DNA from: GCA-002733465 sp039969155
GTDB lineage: Bacteria > Pseudomonadota > Gammaproteobacteria > Enterobacterales > Kangiellaceae
NCBI GenBank assembly: GCA_039969155.1
Contig: JBDVOJ010000112.1
Location: forward strand, 1 to 64,000
Reading direction: 5' to 3'
DNA: 64,000 nucleotides
Numbering within the stretch: position 1 is the stretch's first letter; every line of letters begins with the position of its first letter. The notes below the pieces were generated by a model. The model had not been told where the DNA came from and ran no database searches. It saw nothing but the letters and a program-made list of their open reading frames with translations. Of this stretch, positions 36,174-44,818 are shown piece by piece. The position numbers were made by a program, and so were the translations under genes.

Positions 36174-37064
36174 ATGTCACAAGAATTAAACAGCGAAATT
36201 CCTAAAGAAGCTTTTGATTGGTACGACGAATATGCACACGGCGGCATGGATAGGCGGACCTTTATGAAAAAGCTTGGTAGTCTGGCAGCGGTCGGATATT
36301 CGATGTCCGTATTAACTTCTGCGTTATTACCTAATTATGCCTTAGCGGAACAAGTTTCTTTTAACGACGCTGATATTAAAGCGGCTTATGAGAATTTTGA
36401 CTCACCCGAAGGACATGGTCAAGGACAGGGCTACTTAGTTACCCCGACTACGGCTAGCGATCATTTTCCGGTGGTTCTAGTCATTCACGAAAATAGGGGG
36501 CTAAACCCCTATATTAAAGACGTAGCCAGGCGACTGGCAAAAGCGGGTTATATGGCTTTTGCCCCTGACGCTCTCTATCCTTTGGGTGGTTACCCAGGTA
36601 ATGATGATCAAGGTCGTTCGATGCAACGCTCAATGGACCGCGCAAAAATTCAGCATGATTTTGTTGCAGCGGCTAAGTTTCTTAAGATGCATAAACGTAG
36701 CAACGGAAAACTCGGTGCCGTCGGTTTTTGCTTTGGTGGATATATCGTTAATTATTTAGCGGCTGTTGATTCAACATTATTATCCGCAGGCGTGCCATTC
36801 TATGGAACACCCGCAACCAAAGAGTTAAGAAAAAATATCAAGTCCTCGCTATTGATTCAACTTGGCGAATTAGATGAGAGAGTGAATAAATCTTGGCCTG
36901 AATATCAAAATGATTTGGAAGCAGCTGGCGTCGATTTCAAAATGCATATGTACAAGAACGCCAAGCACGGATTTCACAATGACTCTACTGGGCGTTACGA
37001 TAAAGAAAATGCCGAACTAGCTTGGCAACGTACGTTAGATTTTTTCAAACAAAAATTAACTTAG
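36174..37064 (+). CDS. Exported dienelactone-hydrolase-family protein
   Basis: ATG 36174 has a strong GGAGG 8 nt upstream (the frame reaches 36159). An N-terminal Tat-like signal (DRRTFMKKLGSLAAVGYSM) sits about 25 residues in. The DLH core has ENRGLNPYIKDVARRLAKAG, nucleophile Cys186 in GFCFGGY, an acid in LGELDERVN and His in NAKHGFHND. The Tat-like signal suggests export folded or with a cofactor. Substrate is unknown, and the family cleaves lactone or ester bonds. Confidence 0.87.
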   Translation: MSQELNSEIPKEAFDWYDEYAHGGMDRRTFMKKLGSLAAVGYSMSVLTSALLPNYALAEQVSFNDADIKAAYENFDSPEGHGQGQGYLVTPTTASDHFPVVLVIHENRGLNPYIKDVARRLAKAGYMAFAPDALYPLGGYPGNDDQGRSMQRSMDRAKIQHDFVAAAKFLKMHKRSNGKLGAVGFCFGGYIVNYLAAVDSTLLSAGVPFYGTPATKELRKNIKSSLLIQLGELDERVNKSWPEYQNDLEAAGVDFKMHMYKNAKHGFHNDSTGRYDKENAELAWQRTLDFFKQKLT

Positions 37065-37100
37065 TCATTATATTTTCAAACAGGAAAAGAAGATTAAACA

Positions 37101-37907
37101 ATGCCAATAAGACAATACTATCACCACCAAAACGTTGAAGGTTGCAAAGTTGGCCGATTTAATATGGGGATCAATACTCAGTTTATTGTCTATCGAATTG
37201 GTGATACCGTGATTGACACCGGCCCGAGTAATCAATGGCGACACGTAAAGAAATTCTTATCGCAAGCCCCGGTTAAACAGCTTCTCCTGACCCATCATCA
37301 TGAAGACCATAGCGGAAATGCTCAACGGATCGCTAACCGCTTCAATCTAATACCTAGAGCACCGGCACTTTCTCAAGCAAAATTATCGACAGGATATCGC
37401 ACACCATTAATTCAAAAAATAATATGGGGTAGTCCTAGGAAAACAAAGTCAAATGCTATTGATGAAACTGAGTATTTAAGTGACGGGAGTCCAGTTATTC
37501 CAATTCATACTCCTGGACATGCTAAAGATTTAACTTGCTACCTTCTTCCCAAACAAGGCTATTTCTTTAGTGGTGATCTGTATATCGCTAGAAACTTAAA
37601 GTTGTTGAGAAGTGACGAGAATTTGCCATTATTGGTTGATAGTTTGCGAAAGGCGATAAAATTAGACTTCGAGACTTTGTTTTGCCCGCACGGTGGTATC
37701 TTTGAAAATGGCAAAGAAATGCTAACCACCAAACTTAACAATATCTTAGGACTTTGTGAGAAAGCTCAAAAACTTGAGCAGCAAGGTATCGATCTCAGTG
37801 AAATAGCACTAAAACTGCTGGGTCCGGAGGACATGGTCGGTAAACTATCTGGTGGCAATTTTAGTAAAATGAATCTAATTAAACAGTGCAGCCAAGTTAA
37901 GCTATAA
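37101..37907 (+). CDS. Metallo-beta-lactamase-fold hydrolase
   Basis: 268 residues. The zinc motif is THHHEDHSG (H65-x-H67-x-D69-H70), with a later HTPGHAKD and SGDLYIA supplying the third-site ligands. AGGA lies upstream of ATG 37101. No signal peptide, so it is cytosolic. Members act on thioesters, lactones or other esters; the C-terminal helices do not identify a subgroup. It follows the dienelactone-hydrolase gene by 36 nt and is probably co-transcribed. Confidence 0.87.
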   Translation: MPIRQYYHHQNVEGCKVGRFNMGINTQFIVYRIGDTVIDTGPSNQWRHVKKFLSQAPVKQLLLTHHHEDHSGNAQRIANRFNLIPRAPALSQAKLSTGYRTPLIQKIIWGSPRKTKSNAIDETEYLSDGSPVIPIHTPGHAKDLTCYLLPKQGYFFSGDLYIARNLKLLRSDENLPLLVDSLRKAIKLDFETLFCPHGGIFENGKEMLTTKLNNILGLCEKAQKLEQQGIDLSEIALKLLGPEDMVGKLSGGNFSKMNLIKQCSQVKL

Positions 37908-37928
37908 TTTGGCTATTCATACAATCAC

Positions 37929-38276
37929 TTGGAAAAAACTTTGTCGACACCTGTTTTAGAAACACTCTCCGATTTAGCAACCGAAGCACACACCCGTATT
38001 CAACAAGACTTTGCCAACATTAATCCGGTGGTTGGCATCAGTCAAAGTATGCGCAAAAGCGGCTTTCCAGCAGACGCAATGACTATCGACTGCCTAAAAA
38101 CTAATCGCCGCATTATTATCATCTTACATGATGAGAACCCTGATATTCTTCAATATCAATTTGCTCGTCGAGATGCGGATCCAAGCGATGACTTTAAAGT
38201 CTTAGAATTTGATAAACTAACCGCTCAAATTTTGTACGATTGGATCGCTAGTTACTTTTCAGATAAAAGTAACTAG
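37929..38276 (+). CDS. Conserved-looking hypothetical protein
   Basis: 115 residues with no signal peptide or membrane segment, acidic, with an alpha/beta pattern (RIIIILHDENPDILQYQFARRD, then FDKLTAQILYDWIASYF). I do not recognise the family. The listed start is TTG 37929 without a clear ribosome site, and a second TTG at 37941 has GGA 8 nt upstream and may be correct. It lies 21 nt after the MBL-hydrolase gene and ends just before the convergent TPR gene. Confidence 0.6.
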   Translation: MEKTLSTPVLETLSDLATEAHTRIQQDFANINPVVGISQSMRKSGFPADAMTIDCLKTNRRIIIILHDENPDILQYQFARRDADPSDDFKVLEFDKLTAQILYDWIASYFSDKSN

Positions 38277-38305
38277 CGATTTGTGGGAATCAGTTTGAAT
38301 ATTTT

Positions 38306-39649
38306 CTAGCTTGCGTAACTGTTAAGTTCGGCTAATTGTTGCGCTTTCTCTTTTTCCTTCTTAGCGTATTTAATCCATTGCTCTGCAATTCGCCTTTGTT
38401 GTTTCTTGTCAGTTGCTTTAGAGAAACTGGCAATCGCTTGGTCGAACTGCTTCAGATTAAAGTGAGCAATTCCTAGAATTACGTCAAGATTACCAGGTCG
38501 ATCAAGGTTACCTTTTTGCTTAGCCGTATTAGCCGAATCGATTGCTGACTGCCATTGTTCCAGTTCAATCAAAGCTTCTGCCAAACGTGCATCCAAATTG
38601 CCGCTTTTACTCAGGTTGGCCGCTCGTCGTAAAACCGGAACCGCCTTTTCAGTTTCCTTGGCGCTTAACCATGCTTGCGCTAGATAGTTTAAGATTTTAA
38701 CGTTTTCTAACACAATGCCATCTTCAATACTTTTACTCAGTAATTTCGCTGCTTTGTAAGGTGCTCCGCTTTCATAATAGAGTTGGGACAATGTTTGAAG
38801 GTCGATCTTCTTAGTCACAAAACCCTGTTGATAAGCGGCTTCCATCACAGATAGTTGTTTTTCTGGTTGTTCGGTTTCCCCATACATATTGGCTAGATCA
38901 ATCCAATAATTAGCCTTCGAATAGTAACGTACTAGCTGCTCAGAGACTTCAGTCACCTTAGCGGTTTGTTTTAATTCGTAGTGTAATGCTCTTTTTAGAA
39001 CCAACCAGTTTTCTTTAGGAACATCGCCTTTCTGGAAAGCTTGTGCCACCACTTGACTGATCGATTTTTCCGCCTCAATGTAATTTTTCATCGCATAGAA
39101 AGCATTGGCTTTTAACACTAACGCATTGCTATTTAGCTCGCCTTTAACAACTTGCCACTGGTTGAGGTAATCGATGGTTTTGTTATAGTTCTCAGATGCC
39201 ATATTTAATTGTGCAAGACTAAACAAGGTCGACAGCTCTAAGGACTCGGGAATATTTTTTTGCTCCACAACCTTTTCAAATGATTTTATTGCAGCCGCTG
39301 AATCATTCTTGCCATAATAAATAAAGCCATAAAAATTCCACAGCATCGCTTTTTCATAAGAGTTGATTTGATCTATTCGGGTCTTGACGCGATCGAGTAC
39401 CGCTAATCCCTCGTTCACTTGACCTTCATCAGCTAATTTTTGCGCCCGTGCAAGTTGGCTATAAACACGCTCTCGCATCGCTGGCGTCTTGCGTGTTTTG
39501 CGTTTCTTTGAGCTGTCTTCTGCCGCATAGATCTTTGAACCAATGGTTATCGAGAAGCTCGAGGATTGGCTACCAATATTTAGATTCAATCCAATATACA
39601 GTAACGTAAATAGAGCGCTAGTTTTGAATATTTGACTCAATATTTTCAT
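38306..39649 (-). CDS. TPR-repeat protein of the TonB2-type operon
   Basis: Tetratricopeptide solenoid of about 447 residues behind an N-terminal signal or anchor (ALFTLLYIGLNLNIG). Repeats such as EGLAVLDRVK, YEKAMLWNFYGFIYYGKNDSAAAIKSFEKVV and DQAIASFSKATDKKQQR run to the C-terminus. ATG 39649 has GGAG upstream. Such a TPR protein commonly ends the DUF3450-ttpC-exbB-exbD-tonB operon, presumably as a scaffold. It lies 58 nt after the TonB gene. Confidence 0.8.
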   Translation of the reverse strand: MKILSQIFKTSALFTLLYIGLNLNIGSQSSSFSITIGSKIYAAEDSSKKRKTRKTPAMRERVYSQLARAQKLADEGQVNEGLAVLDRVKTRIDQINSYEKAMLWNFYGFIYYGKNDSAAAIKSFEKVVEQKNIPESLELSTLFSLAQLNMASENYNKTIDYLNQWQVVKGELNSNALVLKANAFYAMKNYIEAEKSISQVVAQAFQKGDVPKENWLVLKRALHYELKQTAKVTEVSEQLVRYYSKANYWIDLANMYGETEQPEKQLSVMEAAYQQGFVTKKIDLQTLSQLYYESGAPYKAAKLLSKSIEDGIVLENVKILNYLAQAWLSAKETEKAVPVLRRAANLSKSGNLDARLAEALIELEQWQSAIDSANTAKQKGNLDRPGNLDVILGIAHFNLKQFDQAIASFSKATDKKQQRRIAEQWIKYAKKEKEKAQQLAELNSYAS

Positions 39650-39707
39650 GGCGTATTTCTCCAACAAAAGGGGGTATCTCTTTTAGTGACAGCTTTTTAG
39701 GTCACAG

Positions 39708-40313
39708 TTAGTTCATTTTAAATGTGATTTTATTTTGTACACCAGCAACTTCAGTTGCTTGACCGTCAATGACTCTTGGTTTGTATTTAAATTTTAATGC
39801 CGCTTCTTTAGCGGCTTGGTCGAAAATACCTTGCGGTTGAGCATCTACGACTATCGGATCTCTGACGCTTCCATTTTTGGTCACTACAAATTCAACAATC
39901 ACATAACCTTCTATGCCTCGAGACAGAGCTCTTCGTGGATAAATCGGAGCAACTTTCACTATCGGTAAATACTCTCCATCTCCCGACTCTAACGCGAGCC
40001 CAGAGGACAAATTGGTATCTGCTGCAACATCAGCGGAAAAGCCAATTTGACCGATATCTGCCACAAGATCTTGCGATTCCATTGGCGGTTGTTCTATCGG
40101 TGGCGGCTCGTCTTCTGGTTTTGGTGGCTTTTTGGGTTTGCGTTTTTTGGTTTGTACGTTTTCGTCTTTCTTAAGCCGAACAAAATCAATCACTCGACCT
40201 TGAGGCCCTTCTTCTAACCCATTATCATCATTAATAATTAAGTAACGCATGCCTAGGAAGAGTCCAGCGGTTATAACAAACGCAAGTAACACAGCGTAAA
40301 TGTAGCGACTCAT
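39708..40313 (-). CDS. TonB2-type energy transducer
   Basis: 201 residues with one N-terminal transmembrane helix (YIYAVLLAFVITAGLFLGM), a Pro/Lys/Glu-rich periplasmic linker (KKRKPKKPPKPEDEPPP) and a C-terminal TonB domain (GYVIVEFVVTKNGSVRDPIVVDAQP, then ALKFKYKPRVIDGQ) that would contact the TonB box of outer-membrane receptors. It lies 3 nt after exbD. Short TonB2-type proteins serve a subset of receptors; the Pho-box receptor at 44819 is an obvious candidate. Confidence 0.9.
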   Translation of the reverse strand: MSRYIYAVLLAFVITAGLFLGMRYLIINDDNGLEEGPQGRVIDFVRLKKDENVQTKKRKPKKPPKPEDEPPPIEQPPMESQDLVADIGQIGFSADVAADTNLSSGLALESGDGEYLPIVKVAPIYPRRALSRGIEGYVIVEFVVTKNGSVRDPIVVDAQPQGIFDQAAKEAALKFKYKPRVIDGQATEVAGVQNKITFKMN

Positions 40314-40316
40314 CAG

Positions 40317-40727
40317 TTACATCTCTTTAGCGGCAATGGATACGTCATAAACTCCAGCAGAGCGCGCTCCGTCCATTACTTTAATCAAAACATCTGTAGT
40401 GGCTTTTTTATCAGCCTGAACTACAACAGTTGCTTGCGGGTTTTCTGCGTGTAATCTTGCAACATTAGCTTCAACCGCTCGAACATCAATTCGACGTTTG
40501 TTAATCCATACTTCGCCCTTTTCGTTAATGGCGATTAAAATACCTGCGCGATCTTTCTGTACCGCAGTTGCCGCTTCTGGGCGATTAACATCAATTCCTG
40601 CTTCTCGCACAAAAGACGCAGTCACAATAAAAAAGATCAACATAATAAATACAACATCCAACATAGGTGTCATATTAATTTCAGACTCTTCTTCATCTTC
40701 TAATAATTTTGCAAACGGTGCTCTCAT
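40317..40727 (-). CDS. exbD: ExbD-type proton-channel protein
   Basis: 136 residues with a single N-terminal transmembrane helix carrying the essential Asp in INMTPMLDVVFIMLIFFIV. The periplasmic domain follows, with NEKGEVWINKRRID and TVVVQADKKATTDVLIKVMD. It works with the two ExbB-like proteins to convert proton-motive force into TonB movement. It lies 57 nt after exbB. Confidence 0.92.
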   Translation of the reverse strand: MRAPFAKLLEDEEESEINMTPMLDVVFIMLIFFIVTASFVREAGIDVNRPEAATAVQKDRAGILIAINEKGEVWINKRRIDVRAVEANVARLHAENPQATVVVQADKKATTDVLIKVMDGARSAGVYDVSIAAKEM

Positions 40728-40784
40728 CGCACGCTACCTCTTAAAATATTTGGCTTATCTAACTAAACCACTCTCGACGTTTGT

Positions 40785-41312
40785 TTAATGGTCAAGTAGC
40801 AGTTTATCTTCCATTAATTCTGTTTCTTTCTTGGCGGTTCTTTTTAGCCAAGTCGAAGCGAAAACGCCTGACAAAGCCCCGACCATACCCGCCATTGTTG
40901 GAATGGTTGCCTTGGACACTCCGGACGCCATCGAACGAGCATTACTACTACCCGTAACAGCCATCACATCAAACACTTCGATCATTCCTGTTACGGTACC
41001 TAACAGTCCCAACAACGGACAAAGTGCCACAAACGCTTGAATAGTTGGGAGCGACTGATGAAGTGCCGCTTTAGTTCGCGAAATCATAGCGGTACGTATT
41101 TGTTCTGCATACCAAGAGTTTCTTTCAGAACGAGACATCCAAGTATCGATTACCGATTGACGATAATCACGATAGAAAAATCGAAGATAAATAAACCGTT
41201 CCAAAATTAGCATCCACATAATAAAAATGAGAATGCCAATATAATTTAGAACGACTCCTCCAGTCTCTAAGAACTCTCGGATCATCTCGATGTATTCGGT
41301 TAAAGTCGGCAC
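40785..41312 (-). CDS. exbB: ExbB-type MotA/TolQ/ExbB proton-channel protein
   Basis: 175 residues with three hydrophobic segments (about residues 18-38, 95-115 and 130-160), the last two framing VALCPLLGLLGTVTGMIEVFDVMA and VSKATIPTMAGMVGALSGVFAST, the standard MotA/TolQ/ExbB signature. It is the short second ExbB of the TonB2-type cluster, 2 nt after the long ExbB/TtpC. Confidence 0.92.
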   Translation of the reverse strand: MPTLTEYIEMIREFLETGGVVLNYIGILIFIMWMLILERFIYLRFFYRDYRQSVIDTWMSRSERNSWYAEQIRTAMISRTKAALHQSLPTIQAFVALCPLLGLLGTVTGMIEVFDVMAVTGSSNARSMASGVSKATIPTMAGMVGALSGVFASTWLKRTAKKETELMEDKLLLDH

Positions 41313-41314
41313 GC

Positions 41315-42697
41315 TTATGCTTCCTGCTCTGCTCGTTCAGCAATCACACCAGCAGCCTGCTCTTGCAGAACATGTAAGATGCTTTTACTGCGAGTATTTA
41401 GCCAGGTAAACAACATAACCGTAGGGATAGCTACCACCAGACCTAACACTGTTGTTACTAAAGCCGTAGAAATACCGCCGGCCATCAACTTAGGGTCGCC
41501 GGTTCCGAAAAGAGTGATAGCCTGAAATGTCGTAATCATCCCGGTAACTGTTCCTAGTAGGCCTAGCAAAGGAGCAACTACCGAAATGATTTTGATAAAA
41601 GTGATACCTTTAGTTAGTTTCGGTAACTCTTTTAAAATTGCTTCACTCAACTTTAACTCTAACGTATCGGTCGCTACATCAGAATATTTCTCTTTAACTC
41701 TCAATACCCGGCCCAAGGGATTGTTATCATTCAGCTGATTCGACTTCAGTTGACGTTTAACTTTTTGTTCAGTTAAAAATAGCGCTACATATTGTTTAAT
41801 CGCTATGACCAATGCGATAAGACCTAAAGATAAAATCACGTATCCAACCGGACCACCTTGGTCAACTCTTTCCATTTGGTCAGGAGCCTGAACTAACAAG
41901 CCCAAAATACTTCCGCCGGTTGGATCGAGAGCAAAAGCTGAAAAACCTTGTTCAGTATTTTCTAAATCGACCACTGTATCAAGAAAGCGGCCGGTTGGCT
42001 GTCTGACGAGTTCAGCAATTGTATTAGTCGCGTTAAGCCACTCTAAGTAAACCCCATCAGAAACCAGATTAAATGTCCCTACTCGAGTAACAGGTTTCAC
42101 TACTTTATTACCGTCAGCTAACGTGACTTCTTTTTCGAAGGTCTTTACTTTTCCTGACTCCGACATCTCTCTGGTAAGCTCGTACCAAACTTGTTCAATT
42201 TCTTCGATAGAAGCTAGACTGGTTGACGAACCCATTTTTGCCGACAATTCATCAAGAAATTTTTCTCGTCCAGGAATTTCCGCGGAAATAATACTGGTAG
42301 TGAACTTACCGCTAGTATCACCTGACACTTGTTGCAACACGCCAAAAAGTTCTTTTAATGACCCAAGACGCTTATTTAAAGCGTCGTTAAGATCATTAAT
42401 CTTTATTTCATTTTCTTCGAAGGCTGTTTCCAGCTTGTCGGAAATGGTAACTTGCTCATCTCGAGCAGCCACTGCATTGGATAACAGTTTATCCTGCTGA
42501 TCTTTTTGCTTGATAAAAACATTTTCACGTTGCTTGTTTTCTTGAGACTGCTGGTACTGACCTTTTTTTAACTTGGCTAACAAATCATCAATGTTAATTG
42601 CCTTTTCTTCTGCTGCTGAAGTAAAAGGCATGACCAACATCGCAGAAATTGCAAAGATTACAGTCTGGATTCGATTGTTTTTAAGATTAAATTTCAT
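41315..42697 (-). CDS. Long ExbB/TtpC-type protein
   Basis: 460 residues. A signal peptide (ending TSAAEEKA) leads into a long coiled-coil periplasmic N-domain (QSQENKQRENVFIKQKDQQ), and then a C-terminal MotA/TolQ/ExbB domain (VVAPLLGLLGTVTGMITTFQ, GISTALVTTVLGLVVAIPTVM). This architecture is TtpC of vibrio-type TonB2 systems. It lies between the DUF3450 and short exbB genes. Confidence 0.88.
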   Translation of the reverse strand: MKFNLKNNRIQTVIFAISAMLVMPFTSAAEEKAINIDDLLAKLKKGQYQQSQENKQRENVFIKQKDQQDKLLSNAVAARDEQVTISDKLETAFEENEIKINDLNDALNKRLGSLKELFGVLQQVSGDTSGKFTTSIISAEIPGREKFLDELSAKMGSSTSLASIEEIEQVWYELTREMSESGKVKTFEKEVTLADGNKVVKPVTRVGTFNLVSDGVYLEWLNATNTIAELVRQPTGRFLDTVVDLENTEQGFSAFALDPTGGSILGLLVQAPDQMERVDQGGPVGYVILSLGLIALVIAIKQYVALFLTEQKVKRQLKSNQLNDNNPLGRVLRVKEKYSDVATDTLELKLSEAILKELPKLTKGITFIKIISVVAPLLGLLGTVTGMITTFQAITLFGTGDPKLMAGGISTALVTTVLGLVVAIPTVMLFTWLNTRSKSILHVLQEQAAGVIAERAEQEA

Positions 42698-42724
42698 AGC
42701 GATAATTCCTAGTTAGACCTATAT

Positions 42725-43486
42725 TTACTTAGCTTCAGCTGCGGCAATCGGAACAATGATCATATCCGGCGCAAGTTGTTTTTTAGCCATTCTTAGGCCC
42801 TTACTAATTTGACTGCGATAGTTACTATCTAGTGGTTTCCACTCTTTCACTTTGTCATCCCAGATTCCCATATTTTGTTTATCTCTGCTTTGAAAAACTA
42901 GCGCAACCCGTCCTATTCGTAAGTAGTTCACTTCTTGTTGCTGGCCATTAACTTCTGCATTTCCGGCATAGGATTCTATGGTTCTGCCATAATCGACTTC
43001 CACTTGATAGGCTTCTAATACTCTTCTGAACTTTTCCGAAACAGCAACATCGGCTCTATCCATCATTTCGTTCAATTGAGTTAGTCGGTTTTGTCGTTCT
43101 TCTGGAAGGAATGGAACATCAAGCTTCACAAATTCTTCTAACCCAGAAATCATGCGTAGCATTAGCGGTGTAATTTGTCTTTCAATGACCGTAACCTGAT
43201 CCATTGATTCGGAAAGACGGGTCATTTCAAGTAGTTGATTTTCTATCTGGCGATTCATTTGAGCGTTATAGATTTTTAAGCCATCAGTTTCTTTATTGAC
43301 CGACTTGAATTGCTGTAACTTACTCTGAATCTCGTCGGCTAAACGATCGACTTTCTGTTGTGATTTAATCGCAGATTCATTGATTACTGCGCTGTTATCG
43401 ACAACCACTTTTAATTCATCGGCTTCAACATAGCTATTCATCGCGAATAACAGTGATACTAAAGTGAAGCTTTTTAATATATTCAT
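42725..43486 (-). CDS. DUF3450 periplasmic coiled-coil protein
   Basis: 253 residues with a signal peptide (MNILKSFTLVSLLFAMNSYVEA), a long coiled coil (about 35-110) and a C-terminal domain (LRIGRVALVFQSRDKQNMGIW). DUF3450 genes usually open TonB2 clusters before ttpC, as here. Its function is not known. A triple Pho-box array lies about 100 nt upstream. Confidence 0.85.
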   Translation of the reverse strand: MNILKSFTLVSLLFAMNSYVEADELKVVVDNSAVINESAIKSQQKVDRLADEIQSKLQQFKSVNKETDGLKIYNAQMNRQIENQLLEMTRLSESMDQVTVIERQITPLMLRMISGLEEFVKLDVPFLPEERQNRLTQLNEMMDRADVAVSEKFRRVLEAYQVEVDYGRTIESYAGNAEVNGQQQEVNYLRIGRVALVFQSRDKQNMGIWDDKVKEWKPLDSNYRSQISKGLRMAKKQLAPDMIIVPIAAAEAK

Positions 43487-43586
43487 GTAACTTTGACCTC
43501 AAATAAGGAATTCATAATTCGTGCTATATCGCCAAACAGTAAAGATTCAAACACGATCTGGGTAATAGGGCGCTAGTGTAGTGAGC

Positions 43587-43619
43587 TTATGTGACAGATT
43601 TTTTACAGCTAGATGACAT
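43587..43619 (-). promoter_or_regulatory. Three-unit Pho box upstream of the TonB2-type operon
   Basis: On the minus strand heptamers ATGTCAT, CTGTAAA and CTGTCAC are spaced 11 nt apart, with AAAT-type spacers. TACACT follows 10 nt after the last unit as the -10 box. The operon's DUF3450 start lies about 90 nt further. Confidence 0.75.
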
Positions 43620-43732
43620 GAAAGTTACTGGTGTAATATCAGTGAGTTAGCTTGAAATGTTTCTAAGGTTGAATGAAGCAAAGCATGGTATTAGCTAAGA
43701 AGCTGGCGGAACGTATTAGACGTATTTTAATC

Positions 43733-44003
43733 TCAAATCGTATCGATAATGCTAGCACTTCGCCTACGCTCAGTGAGCATTTAGTTTTAGAAAAAACCAT
43801 GCACTTCCCGAAAGCCGGCTGAGCGCAGTCGAAGCCTTACGAACTCCAACTATATCGATAATGCAGACACTTCGACTCCGCTCAGTGAACTTAATTTTTT
43901 AGAAAAGAACCGCACTCCCACACCAGCCGGCTGAGCGCAGTCGAAGCCTTACGAACTCCAACTATATCGATAATGTAGACACTTCGACTCCGCTGATTGA
44001 GCT
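43733..44003. repeat. Left cluster of ~112-bp palindromic repeats
   Basis: Units start at 43756, 43868 and 43980 (exactly 112 bp apart), with a partial linker at 43733. Each unit has CACTTCGACTCCGCTCAG and, about 55 nt on, GCCGGCTGAGCGCAGTCGAAG-type sequence; CTTCGACT.CGCTCAG is the inverse of CTGAGCGCAGTCGAAG. The last unit is cut by the GIY-YIG gene: its TTTAGTTTT is shared with the gene's 3' end. Confidence 0.9.
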
Positions 44004-44333
44004 TTAGTTTTTGGAGCCCTTTAGTCGTCGGATTTGATCACCATAATGAGATTCATTTTGACAACTTGCAGCCTTTTTTAGACGATTGAAATCCGAGTTA
44101 ATGAGTGCCTGTTTCTTTTTCTTACTCCAACCTTGGAGTTGTTTCTCTCGATAAAAAGCTTCATCTATACGTTCGAATTCTTCTAGATACACAAGAGTGA
44201 TTGGAAGTCTATGTTTTGTGTAACTTGCACCTAAACCAGACCGGTGTTGCCAGACTCGTAGGTCTATATTTTTGGTGCTTCCTATATAGTAGCTTTGGTC
44301 ACTACAAAGAAGTATATAAGTGAATCCTTTCAT
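44004..44333 (-). CDS. GIY-YIG nuclease-family protein embedded in repeats
   Basis: 109 residues, a single UPF0213-like GIY-YIG domain: YILLCSDQSYYIGSTKN, then LRVWQH, then the candidate catalytic Glu in FERIDEAFYREKQLQGWSKKKKQAL. AAGGA lies 8 nt upstream of ATG 44333, so the gene looks intact. It is enclosed by tandem ~112-bp palindromic repeats and its stop region shares bases with one unit, so it is better seen as part of a mobile element than as a housekeeping gene. Confidence 0.85.
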   Translation of the reverse strand: MKGFTYILLCSDQSYYIGSTKNIDLRVWQHRSGLGASYTKHRLPITLVYLEEFERIDEAFYREKQLQGWSKKKKQALINSDFNRLKKAASCQNESHYGDQIRRLKGSKN

Positions 44334-44412
44334 GATGGTTTCCTTTCATTGCCGAAAACGTCCTGTTTAAAGTTAGGATAACACAATAGAGGATTTTACA
44401 TCTAGGAGGCAA

Positions 44413-44790
44413 CACTTCGACTCCGCTCAGTGAGCATTTAGTTTTAGAAAAAAACCATGCACTCCTTGCAAGCCGGCTGAGCGCAGTCGAAGCCTTACGA
44501 TCTTCAAGCATACTGATAATGCAAACACTTCGACCACGCTCAGTGTGCTTTTAGTTTTAGAAGAAACCCTGCACTCCTTGCAAGCCGGCTGAGCGCAGTC
44601 GAAGCCTTACGATCTCCAACCATACTGATAATGCAAACACTTCGACTACGCTCAGTGTGCTTTTAGTTTTAGAAAAAACCTGCACTCCTTGCAAGCCGGC
44701 TGAGCGCAGTCGAAGCCTTACGATCTTCACCCACACCCATAAGGCTGACATTTCGACTCCGTAGTTCGACTCCGCTCACCACAGCGCTCA
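44413..44790. repeat. Right cluster of ~112-bp palindromic repeats
   Basis: Units start at 44413, 44526 and 44638 (113 and 112 bp apart) with right arms at 44472, 44584 and 44695. A decayed copy (TTCGACTCCG twice) lies at 44750-44790. Linkers read CCTTACGATCT.CA..CATACTGATAATGCAAA, slightly different from the left cluster (CCTTACGAACTCCAACTATATCGATAATG). The short ORFs here are by-products of the repeat. Confidence 0.9.
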
Positions 44791-44818
44791 ATGGACCTTT
44801 ACTTTTTAAAAACAAAAG

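Noticed and set aside
43756..44720. CRISPR-like regular repeats
   Set aside because: The period is about 112 bp with conserved linkers, not short repeats with unique spacers, and no cas genes are present.
44557..44751. Short ORFs inside the palindromic repeats
   Set aside because: They exist only because the repeat frame is open; they contain the same repeated peptide and no ribosome site.
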